Source of the DNA: Cristatella mucedo
Lineage: Eukaryota; Bryozoa; Phylactolaemata; Cristatellidae
Reading direction: 5' to 3'
Assembly: GCA_009760855.2 (NCBI GenBank)
Contig: WPIO01000004.1
Location: 13,309,501 to 13,373,500 of the forward strand
DNA: 64,000 bases
The notes below the pieces were generated by a model. That model ran no database searches. It worked only from the letters and a program-made list of their open reading frames with translations, and was not told the DNA's origin. Positions 53,726 to 62,955 of the stretch are shown here, piece after piece. The translations under genes and the position numbers were made by a program. The stretch's first letter is position 1. Each line of letters starts with the position of its first letter.

Positions 53726-55049
53726 CCGTCGTCGTCGTCGTTGGTGCCGGTGCTTCAGCCCGATGACCGAGCCCGACTGTCGCGGCCACAGACGTCTCGA
53801 AAAGCGGCCGCTGCTTCTGTCGCCGCTGCTGCCACCGACGTCGAGAGTGCTCGGTGCCTGCCGTTGGCCGCCCGAATCGGCAGTGGCAGCGTGCCAGCCA
53901 GTGGTGCTGCTGCTCAGGCGGCTACGAGCTATGCACGATCGAGGCGCTTCGAGAAAGCGACCGAGCGATGCTGTGAAGGACCTTATTAGCCTCGCTGTGG
54001 CTAGCTATCGTTCGTCGTGGTGGTGCCACGTTTTATAATTCGGTGACTTCCATTTTTACTACCGGTCCCTCCCTTTGTTGGCAAAAAAAGCTGAGGGGAG
54101 AGAAAACCTCTTGCTGTCGTAGCCACGGCGATTGGCCTGAACTGTGCTACCTGTGATCATTATTACCATTTGATCATTATCGATCACTGTCCGTTGGAAG
54201 GGCTGCAGCAATCGCCAAAGGCCAGTGTGAGCCTCGGCGTTGCTTGCTGCTGCTCTCTCTCTCTCTCTCTCTCGACGTCGAAGGTCGCTGCTTGCTAGCT
54301 TCTTTGCCTGCGTCTCGGTTGGTCAGTGCAGGCACTGTATGTGCTAGTTTATTTGCTCAATAGTGCTGCCTGCTTCCCGTGTTGATTGCTATTTTTCTGC
54401 CATGTGCAGCCAAGTTGCTTGCGTATTCATTTTGTTATGAAGGTGTGAACGGTTTCACTGCTGCTTGTGCATGTGCTTGAGACCTTGGTGTGCCTCCCGT
54501 CAAATTCACTGATCCTTAAGCGGTGGACACTGACGGAAGCTTTTGTAAGAAATCAATAGCGAACAAAATCTCAGCCCATATCTTTTCTGTCAGAATTGCT
54601 GCAACATTGGGTTGGTAAGCATTTCTGCATGACTCGGGACGCCGAGTATGTCCACATCCGGAACCAGCTTTGGTGCAAATGAAAAGTGCCTAGAAACATA
54701 TTGAGTTCTCTGAGGGCGCTATATATCCAAGGTATTATTACTATTATCATATTAGCTTGATTTTGCCTAGCATATCGGTGCCATCATTCCCATCAGGGCT
54801 GTACACCGTTTTGGAAGCCAGCCTTAGGGGAGTAGTGAATCTTATATAGATCTTAAGATTATCTCTCGTCCTGAATAAAGGGAGATGTGGCACTAGTAGG
54901 TGGTGTAATTTCAACTAGTATGCAATTTTGTATTTACCCAATCGCTATTAGCTTGGTAGACAATATTAGAAAAGCGTGGCTGGTAGTATGGTATGGATAT
55001 AATCTTAAGGGGGAATTCGGGAGGAGTGGGGAGTTAGATCTGCCGACTG
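53726..55049. other. PAF-AH 3' UTR/downstream region
   Basis: No coding region was recognised. A (CT)9 tract is near 54256, a plus-strand LINE-tail relic is at 54665-54750, and AATAAA is at 54874. Confidence 0.5.
54665..54750 (+). mobile_element. Solo LINE 3' tail
   Basis: GAAAAGTGCCTAGAAACATA, TTGAGTTCTCTGAGGGCGCT and ATATATCCAAGGTATTATTA match the L-A tail. Confidence 0.75.
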
Positions 55050-55260
55050 TGGCATGTCCTTTCCAGCCGTCCAGAGCTGCTATTTTCATGCAACTCACTT
55101 CCTCACTCGTGATTCAGCTATCCTTATCACCTCTCTGTTTCAGCAGATGAAGTCTGTTGGCTGCCGTGTGCGCACCGAAGGCTGCACAGGCTTTGAGTTT
55201 GCCATTGAAAACTCTCCCGCGCAACACCCACTTAGTTCTGGTGACTTTAGTAAGAGTGTG
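55050..55260 (+). mobile_element. LINE L-B 3' fragment
   Basis: It aligns to the reverse complement of 2663-2905. Shared blocks include TCCAG-CCGTCCAGAGCTGC, CTCTCTGTTTC, the near-identical AAGTCTGTTGGCTNCCGNNTG, CACCGAAGGCTGCACAGGCT and AAAANTCTCCNGC. It confirms that the segment is a repeat rather than unique sequence. Confidence 0.75.
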
Positions 55261-55264
55261 TAAT

Positions 55265-55385
55265 ATATATGTGTGTATACAAATAAATTATATATATATG
55301 GCACTATACAAATAAATTATATATATATGACACTACAAATAAATTATATATATATATATATTTATAATTTATTTGTATAGTGTCA
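55265..55385. repeat. AT-rich tandem and inverted copies of CACTATACAAATAAATTATA
   Basis: Three forward copies of a unit of about 30 bp are followed by one inverted copy, with (TA)n between, so the last two can form a hairpin. The unit is the 3' tail of the SINE-C that follows. Confidence 0.85.
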
Positions 55386-55499
55386 TACGAGAACTTAATC
55401 TCTGTTCAGGCGCTTCACATGGGTCACGGGGCACGAGCCCGCGACCTCGGCTACACCTTGGTTCGGTGCTCAGTGTGCGCCTCAGCCCACTAACCCGGC
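55350..55499 (-). mobile_element. SINE-C copy 1, LINE-like tail
   Basis: Reverse reading has a tRNA-like head (GGTTAGTGGGCTGAGGCGC), a B-box-like GTCGCGGGCTCGTGCCCC, then AAGCGCCTGAACAGAGATTA, AGTTCTCGTATGACACTATA and CAAATAAATTATA. The last part resembles the L-A LINE tail (AAGCGCCTAGAAAGAGATTG). Confidence 0.72.
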
Positions 55500-55830
55500 T
55501 TCTCTGCATCCCTCCGCACCTTACCTCGCCCCTTTTCAGCTAACCACAACTTCAAAACTTTAAAGAGCTCAGCCTCAGAAGCTAATCTCTCCGGAAAGGG
55601 ATCGGACTGCACCCTTCGTAGGCTTCAAAGAGGAAGGTCTCAGAGGTGCATCATCACATTACATTTGGTGTTCACATGTCCGACATGCCTCGCATCACGT
55701 TGCGAGTCCCCGATTTCATGGTTCTGGTCGACTGCGAATGATGACTGCTGCTCCTAATTAGGCATGCAAAGGTGACAAGGGGTGTTGGTAGGCCTACAGC
55801 CAGCCACAATGCGACGGAGGCATAGTGACC

Positions 55831-55831
55831 A

Positions 55832-55920
<89 letters not shown>

Positions 55921-55937
55921 AGAAAGAGAGAGAGAGA
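55831..55937. repeat. (GA)n microsatellite
   Basis: About 42 GA units, a CTAGAAA interruption near 55919, then a further short GA run. Confidence 0.95.
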
Positions 55938-56853
55938 ACGCGAGAGCACAAGCCTGAGCATGAGCAACTCAGGCCCATAGCCGGAAAGGGGGTGTAGCTC
56001 CGTCCATGCCGGCAAAGCGATTGGTGCAGGGCCCACTCTGGGCCGAGCAAGCCATGGCGAGATGCAACGTCACGTTTAATGGTTGCAATGCACGTGCACC
56101 TCACAATCTAGCGAGCGAGACTTCAGCAGCAGCAAGAACGCCAGCTGCCCGGGAGCACTCGAATCGAGATGCTCGTCGTGTCTTCCGCACGGCAAGGCGT
56201 CCTACAGCGCTCGCCGAGCGCTGGCACCACCGCAGCTTTAGTCCGTTCGACCAGCTAGCTATGCAGGGAGCATGATGCGCGTGTTTGTGCGAGCGCAAGC
56301 AAGCTGCATCAGCAAAGCCCGCAGCACGCCTCGAGGCACCCGTGCAGCGCTGTCCGCTCTTTCGTTGCGGACAGCGCTGCAACCGCAAACGGCCGCCATC
56401 TCTCAGCTGCCACATCTCGAGCACGGGCATGGCGACGATATGGCTGCTCCAAAGGGTTACGAAAAATACATTCTGGCGCTCGGTTAGCAGAGCTTCGTGA
56501 AAGCTGTGCCGAACAAACGTTGGTAGTGAGTGTGGGTTGACGACCGCAGGCGGCCATTGCAGCGCCGGTCACGCGATGCTAGTCACGTGACGACTGTAGG
56601 CATGAAGCAGCCGGTCTGCTTTCAGGCCAGGCAGAGCGCACACGGCAGCTGGTGCATACGCCCGGCGCTCTGCGGTCTCTTACCGGCCCCCATCCCCCCC
56701 CCGAGAGGCAGCTGTCGAGCTTCCTTGGCATCGCAGGGCTGCAGCCAGCAGCCTCACTATTCGGTAGGACGGCCACTTGCATCAGGCTCTTCACTTTCGG
56801 CTGCTGCCCTGCTTTAATCACAGCTGCAACTAAGAGCTTTCCTTGCTAGCTGG
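55938..56853. other. Downstream of the right-hand receptor gene
   Basis: Presumed 3' UTR/downstream sequence of the minus-strand gene ending at 56854. No AATAAA was seen on the minus strand within about 800 bp. No other coding region was recognised. Confidence 0.45.
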
Positions 56854-57371
56854 CTAAGCTAAGCCATCTCTTACGTCATCAACATCCTGGTATGCCGCGT
56901 TCCTCGGCACCCACGGCCTACTGCGTGGGGCACTCAGCTGCTGCGCCGGCTGTGAGGCGAGGCCGGCTTCGTTGATCAGCAGACCGTCTTGCGTGGAGTG
57001 GTTGTGCAGTGCCGGGCGATACTGAGTCAGCTGAGGAGGTGGCATAGCAGTGGTTGTGCCGACCGGACGGCCCACTGCTAAATCTACTTCCGAGTAGGCA
57101 TAAGCAGCCTCGTTTGGCGGATGCAGCTTGGGCTGGCGGGCTGGCTGACTGGATGACGAGTCGGCCGTGGGCGCCGTTGACGTCGGCAGATTCAGCTCGC
57201 TGTGATTCGGCCTGTGACGGCTGCTGCCACCCGAGGTGCTACGTGGCAGCTTCGGGCTGGCCGTGAGCATGGGCGGCTGCTGGCCGCCTCGCAATGACTG
57301 GTCGTTGGCATAGAATGCTGAGCTCGAGTCAAAGCTTTCTTCAGCGGCATCGGCTCGCCAGGAATTCGCAT
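56854..57371 (-). CDS. Receptor tail, last coding exon
   Basis: The acceptor TACCTTTTTCCATAG precedes 57371. The 171 codons to the stop include SWRADAAEESFDSSSAFYA, PKLPRSTSGGSSRHRP, AAYAYSEVDLAVG, STQDGLLINEAG and AAYQDVDDVRDGLA. The upstream open frame beyond 57371 is (GA)-type repeat and is not coding. Confidence 0.72.
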
Positions 57372-57582
57372 CTATGGAAAAAGGTAAATAGGAGCTCTTC
57401 CAGCCAGGGGTATGATTACTCCTCGACGATGATGATGATAATGACGACGAGAGGTAAAGATAGGAGGAAGAGAGAAAGGAAGAGTGAGAGAGAAGGGAGA
57501 GAGAAGGGAGAGAGTAGGGTGAAGGAGAGAAGAGAGAGAAGGATGATATTTCGAGAGACAAGAGTGAGAGAGAGGGAGGGAG

Positions 57583-57621
<39 letters not shown>

Positions 57622-60600
57622 AGAGAGAGACAGAGAGATGGAGGGAGATACAAAAGAGAAGATTAGAGAGAGACAGGGTGGGAGAGAGAGAGGGGTAATA
57701 TTAAGAGAGACAGAGTGAGGGAAGATGTACATGAAATAAAGAGAGAAAGAGGAATTCGGAGGTTTGAGCAGGAGAAGGAGGGAGACAAACACATATACAC
57801 CCACGAGCCTCACACAGCTAGCAAGGTGTACACGGAGCCGAGGATAGCAAACGCTGAGCTTGAGAAATCAGGAATACAGGTACAACTTGGAACAGGTTTC
57901 AATAACTTCTGAGAAGCACTCACTAGGTACAACGCAAATACGACAAGACAGCATGTGCCAGGACTTCTGTGAGCACAAGCGTGCACGTGTATAAATAAAA
58001 AAAAAAAAAATCCTAGCTGATTTAACAGCCTCTTTTTGTATAGCGACAGAAGAGCCTTTACGGCTATCACCACCGCTTGCAGTGGCTATAAAGAATCACC
58101 CACCACAGGAATCGAACCCACGACCTCGGGTCCAAGGTCGTGAAAGCAACCGCCTCACGTGTATGTGCTGAAGGGTGCCCATCCAAGGGAACCACACAAA
58201 ATCTTACTGTGGCGACCAGCTGTCCAAGTCAGCTAACTTTATACCGAAGCAAAAAAACGTGATCACGGACTCAGCAAAGCGTGATACTCGTGCCTCAACA
58301 GCTGAAGCAAACGCTTTGCACTTTGCACTTTGACCTAGATCCAGCTACAGGGCTATCCTAGCTCACAGTTTGCTTGCTGTACTTCCAACACCAAATCCTG
58401 GGCAGAAATCTTACTCACGTAACCGTTCGATCCCGAACCTGCTGCTGCTGCTGCTGGTACGATAAAAGGCTGAGAGATATTAACCTTCAGCCTGACCTCT
58501 ACCACTAAAGGACCAGACACCTTGACTTCTGCCACTAAAGCTAAACAGTGAAGACGTGCCGTGCCGGCTGCATCTTCTATAGTTTCATTAGGCATCACTT
58601 GTGGATACATGAACGAAAGTCAGTATCTCCAGCTTGGCAGTCCCTCACGGTAGCGACGACATTTAGGACGACGACATCCTGCATGCGCGCACGCCGCGAC
58701 GATACCACGACGTGACCCTCGCCGGTTGCTTCCGGCAGTTCAGAGCTTACCTGCGCTGACCTCACTCACTACTTAAGACATGTAAGAAAACTAGAAAGTT
58801 TGACAAGGCACAGCACTTGGCTGAGGCAGACCAATGCACACAGCCCATCTCCTACTTGCAGCCTTTCTCCGTGGCAGCGGCAGTGGCAGCAGCAGCTACT
58901 GCCGCTGTCTTAAAAAAGGCCCAGCAGTAAAGAGCGCTCCCACTTTACGGCCAAGGTCGTAGGTTCGAATCCTGCTGCGAGCATTCCCTCATTGGCGACA
59001 GCAACCGGGGTGGTAGCAGCTAAGGCTTCCTCTGCAACTATATAAATGAGGCTAAAAAAAATCAGTGAATCACCTGAGTCACATGCACCAGAGAGACGTG
59101 AGAGAGCCACGAGAGGCTCGAGACTAGTTTTTTTTTTACTGAAGCACCAGCAGCTGTCTGCCTGCCGGGCTGGCGATCACAAGCAACGGCATCCATGGTT
59201 TGAGCTCAGTTGGTAACCGTTGCTATTATACAATTCTCTCCTTTAGAGGTTAATAATTTTCCTATCGGGGAGGTGCGTCACATCATAATCTGTGAGGATG
59301 CTGCAGTGCGGTTGCGGAGAAAAGACAAAAGACTATTAGCGGAGTGCCTTTAGCTGCCAACCGACGGCTGACAAGCAAGGAAGCCGTGGAATTTTTTGCA
59401 TTGAAATTGCAGACGATCCATCGGTCGGATTTACATGGAGCAAAAACATGCTTACCGCTGGTTAAAGCCATCGAGTCTCCTCCTTCGAGTCTCCTCCTTA
59501 CCGAAGCCGACTTTCCTCCTAGTTAGGGTGTGTACACTACCAATGCAAGAAAAATTGATGGCCGACTTAGCCCCACCCCCAGATAGCTCCCTGCTTTTTA
59601 ATGCAGGAGGCTGAATAGGCTTCTCCCAGGAAGCCTCGAAGCCAACTCTCCAGCAGAAATTGAGTTCGCCACTGAAGACATCATTGTGTGCTACTAGGTG
59701 AGTAGGAAAAGAAAATGAACGTCACACAAATAGGAATTGTTTTTAGGGAAAGGGTATAGTGCTAAGTATACTGCACGACGTTACCGGTGTGTTAGCGCAT
59801 TAATAATAACAACAATAATACATTTGCTATAGTGCCCTCAGAGAACTTAATCTCTTTCTAGGCACTTCAAATTACATACACGGACACACTGATTTTCTTT
59901 GCAGAAATAGGTGAAGCAGTGGCCACAACAGATAAACATCCCATGTTCAGGCACTTGCCCTGAACACCATGACAAAGAGGCTTAAAGTAGAAGCGGCTTC
60001 TACTTCTTGAATATCGGCCGATTTGGCTCCCATCCCCAAGAGACCCTGCAACAGTAGCTCAAACCAGAGAGAAATCGGGGCCAATGCGGTGCCGAGTTAG
60101 GAGCAAAGTCGACAGTGTAGCACGAGAAAAAAAAAGAACTCAGGGGAACTCCCGGGAAGTTGGATCCTAGACCACAGAAATCAAGGGATGAATGACACGC
60201 AAGCTCAGCTACCTCAAACACTGTCTGCTTGGCCATTCTGACGTCCACTTGACAAGACAAAAATAGGAAATAATTTCCCCCCACTTAGGGCGGGGTAGGG
60301 ATCAACGACTGGTCTAGCCAATTTTAGCAGCGAGCCTCTAGCAGATCGGAGTGACCTCTCGTGTCTCCACCCACACTCCCTCCCTCCCTCCCCCCCCCCG
60401 AAAGCCGTGCACAGGACCGAGAGGCCAAGGTCTCTCCCTGCGAACAGTGAACTCGCGATTGCCCCGAACAACACTGTGTGATCCCTCCAATGACATCTCG
60501 TTAAATTAACTGCAGGCTCACGGAACTGGTTCCCTTCCCTTGCATCGGCGCAAGATCTCATATGCGCCAACTATTCAATGAAGAGCAAAACAAAAGTAAA

Positions 60601-62195
60601 ATCCCGATCAAAACAGCTCGGATCACCAGCTGCCGGCCCGCACGCATCAAACAGACGTAAGACTTGAAAAAAAATAAGTCGACGATCTCCAAAGACCATG
60701 TGGTGAGCGAGCGAGGGAAGGCATGCATACATAATTCATTTGTATAGCTCTCCAAGAGAACTTATATCTCCATTCAGGCTCTTCACGCATGTCATGGGGC
60801 TTGAGCCCACGACCACGGCCAGACTTTGGTCGGGGCGAGCACATTAACCGCAGGGCCAAACCAACCAGCTCGGAAGGCAAGCATGTACTGCACTTGCAAA
60901 CGTGGCGTTCGGCGATGATACGAGATGCCAGCTGGCGTTCCTGACCGTGCGTGCGCCTGTACCAACCACCACGGCAAACCAGTCTGCACTGGTATTCACT
61001 TCCTCTGGCTTATGTGGATTACTCCCAGAAAGTCACTGCTTCCACGGTGGCGGCCAGCCATCATGTGTCGCCCAGCAGCCGTGGGCAGACGCAGTCTGCT
61101 CACGGCTGCTTTTAGAAGCTAGCTCGAAATGGTACCTCTGCTCTTTGCTTTTTGGCCTTACCACTGAATTCTACTCGTCCTGTTGCTGTTGGCCTTAAGT
61201 TTTCCTTTTTCATTCGCATTCCTCCTCGTTTTCTTACTCAAGATGTACTGCGGTCCGCGCGTTGCCCAAAGCCTGACGAGCAGCAACATCGCTACAGCAA
61301 GTTGCTGCACATTGGGACGGAACAATAATCGAGTGGCAACAGGCAGTGGGCACACCTGCACGGACTGCAGCTCTTCCGAGAAAGACGCAATGGCTGCAAC
61401 TACGGGGGAAGAGGGTGAGAATCGAGACTGAACAAGCTGCAGAAGACGACCGGCATGACGTGACTTCGTCCCATCCACACACTAGGCTGCTGCTGCTGCA
61501 GCAGCAGCCGCGGGAGTGACGTAAGACTCTGCCACAATCTACCACGATCAATAACAAATTGGCTGAATTTAGCTCACTCAAGCAGCGATCAAGACTGCGA
61601 TTTTCACAGCGCCTGCTTAGAGTGTGCCAGCAAAATTTCAATGCATTCTCCTTTCGTGCATTATCGAGAAAGTTGACTTTGTAATGCAGCATGCAGACTG
61701 CTGTATCATTGGAAAGGGTTAGCAGTCGCGAGCTTCGTAGTCTCAGTTTTCTCGAGCGCATACGTGAAACGCCTTGATTTTTGGTGGACACTCCTATAAA
61801 CAGCAATGTGTCCTATGCAATCCTTATTAGGATGGCAGTGCTGGTCTATCCCAAAAACGTACTACAATCCACTAGGAGGGGTAGGGAAGTGTGCTTGAAG
61901 TCAATTTTCTCGAGACTGCACAAATGCAATGCCGTGAAATCAGCAGACGCTACATTCTAAACACAGCTACCTGTATTATGCAATAATTATTTGATCTTTG
62001 CACCGACGAATTTCGGTGGATCGCCGTAATGCGTCACCACGTGCGGGCCACTGGCCGCTGCCGCCATTGCTGCACAGCTGCGCCCAATGAGTACTCACCA
62101 ACATTCTCGTAGTTATGCAACTGGTTGACCCGATGCCGGTGAAGGTCGGCATCTGCATCGTTCACCGGCGGCGGTGCCGGGTCCAAAGAGCTGGT
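56854..62195 (-). CDS. C-terminal exons of a probable cell-surface receptor (5' part outside window)
   Basis: Two exons, 62195-62099 and 57371-56854, join through a phase-1 intron whose split codon gives Asp. Together they encode about 204 residues ending at TAG. The sequence is polar, rich in Ser, Pro and Gln, with no domain. Short tyrosine motifs are NYENV (pYxN, the Grb2-SH2 type), AYSEVDLAV and AYQDVDDV, as in cytoplasmic tails of adhesion or signalling receptors. No membrane-spanning exon was found between 62195 and the LINE at 62956, so the rest lies beyond the right edge. It may belong to the same Ig-receptor class as the left-hand gene, but the sequence does not show this. Confidence 0.65.
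57420..57735. repeat. Purine-rich GA/GGA repeat block
   Basis: Imperfect AGAGA, GGGAGA and AAGGA units cover about 300 bp, with pure (GA)n at about 57578-57617. On the receptor's sense strand it is a long polypyrimidine tract just upstream of the last exon's acceptor. Confidence 0.92.
58010..58162 (-). mobile_element. SINE-A copy, reverse, with A-tail
   Basis: Reverse reading gives GTGAGGCGGTTGCTTTCACG, ACCTTGGACCCGAGGTCG, GTGGGTTCGATTCC, GCAAGCGGTGGTGATAGCC, GTAAAGGCTCTTCTGTCGC, TATACAAAAAGAGGC, TGTTAAATCAGCTAGGAT and then a T13 run as seen on the minus strand. It is one of the most intact copies. Confidence 0.9.
58418..58610 (-). other. Orphan open frame with strong splice donor
   Basis: A 64-codon frame (MYPQVMPNETIEDAAGTAR..., LVVEVRLKVNISQPFIVP) runs into a consensus donor GGTTAC/GTGAGTAAG at 58418. 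The amino-acid pattern looks protein-like (alternating beta-strand). Its exit phase (0) does not fit the phase-1 acceptor at 57371, and no good acceptor is clear. It could be an alternative exon, a decayed exon or chance. Confidence 0.3.
58917..59072 (+). mobile_element. SINE-B copy
   Basis: GCCCAGCAGTAAAGAGCGCT, CACTTTACGGCCAAGGTCGT, the B box AGGTTCGAATCC, GGTGGTAGCAGCTAAGGCTT, CCTCTGCAACTATATAAATG and AGGCTAAAAAAAATCAG. The tail is a diverged form of the SINE-A tail. Confidence 0.8.
59340..60130. mobile_element. MITE relative in inverse orientation, with inserted LINE tail
   Basis: CCGACTTTCCTCCTAGTTAG at 59505 matches the reverse complement of the right part of the 15.66-kb element. GCAAAGTCGACAGTGTAGCA at 60107, with CCAGAGAGAAATCGGGGCCA before it, matches the reverse complement of its left part. 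A reverse L-A tail (59800-59880) interrupts it. The outer left end is uncertain. Confidence 0.55.
59800..59880 (-). mobile_element. Solo LINE 3' tail
   Basis: Reverse reading gives AGTGCCTAGAAAGAGATTAA, GTTCTCTGAGGGCACTATAG and CAAATGTATTATTGTTGTTA, the L-A tail. Confidence 0.8.
60725..60870 (-). mobile_element. SINE-C copy 2
   Basis: Reverse reading gives GCGGTTAATGTGCTCGCCCC, GTGGTCGTGGGCTCAAGCC, GTGAAGAGCCTGAATGGAGA, TATAAGTTCTCTTGGAGAGC and TATACAAATGAATTATG, aligning along its length to copy 1 at 55350. Confidence 0.72.
60871..62098. other. Intron of the right-hand receptor gene, nothing recognised
   Basis: A 190-codon minus frame at 61806-61234 is open but has no recognisable domain and lacks protein-like composition. 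Short (CTG)n tracts lie near 61487. Confidence 0.5.
62099..62195 (-). CDS. Receptor tail, penultimate exon
   Basis: The acceptor CTGTGCTGGTTGCAG precedes 62195 (phase 0). The 32 codons encode TSSLDPAPPPVNDADADL and LHNYENV. The donor G/GTGAGT follows 62099 (phase 1). Confidence 0.7.
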
Positions 62196-62955
62196 CTGCA
62201 ACCAGCACAGGACAGGCAATAAGCAAGGGCGCACTATGCCAGCCACCCACTGGGAGACAGCAGCCGACTTTCGCAGCCAACAAATAGATGTGCACGTGAG
62301 CGCAATCGAGCCGCTGCTGCTATGTGGCATCAAATGCATACGGTAACCCTCAGAGCCGGTAACTGGTCAATTCGTTGCAGGACTATTCGACGGCGTAGAT
62401 TATGAAAAGTGCACATCCATTGATTACTTACACGAACGTAGCCACAACATTAATTTAATTTCTTAGCAGTGCATTATAAAATAACCCGAATTGTCAGAGC
62501 CAAATCGTCTTGCGACAAATTGTCGTAGAACCAGGTGACACCCCTCACCCCCCCTACTAGGCCACCTGATCCATCTCCCGGGGACATATGCCCCTCCCTG
62601 CCCACCCCTAAGGTACGCCACTGCACTGCCTGCTGCAGGTCACATGCAGGTCATACACTCAACCGCTGCACACCTTTCTGTTACCCTTCGGCTTCGGATA
62701 ATCAGCACAAGAAATGGACGCTCAGCAGTGTGCCGGCTCAGCAGGGCCGTCAAGCGGGGCTGCCACATCGACGGCCTCTGCTATGTGAGACCGCCGCCTA
62801 CCACGAAGTGGTTTTCAGTGCCGCAGCGCCAGACGCTGGCTTAAATCTATGAAATGGAGCCCCGTGGTACGGAGGAGTAAAGTGAGACGGTCGATGAGGC
62901 TAGCAGCAAAAGCACATTCCTCCGCCGCCTGCCGTACTGCATACACAAGGTAGCG
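62196..62955. other. Upstream intron of the right-hand receptor gene
   Basis: No membrane-spanning or signal-like exon was seen on the minus strand here. Confidence 0.45.

Noticed and set aside
61234-61806. 190-codon minus ORF in the receptor intron
   Set aside because: Ser/Cys/Arg-rich composition without domain, and no flanking splice logic with the neighbouring exons.
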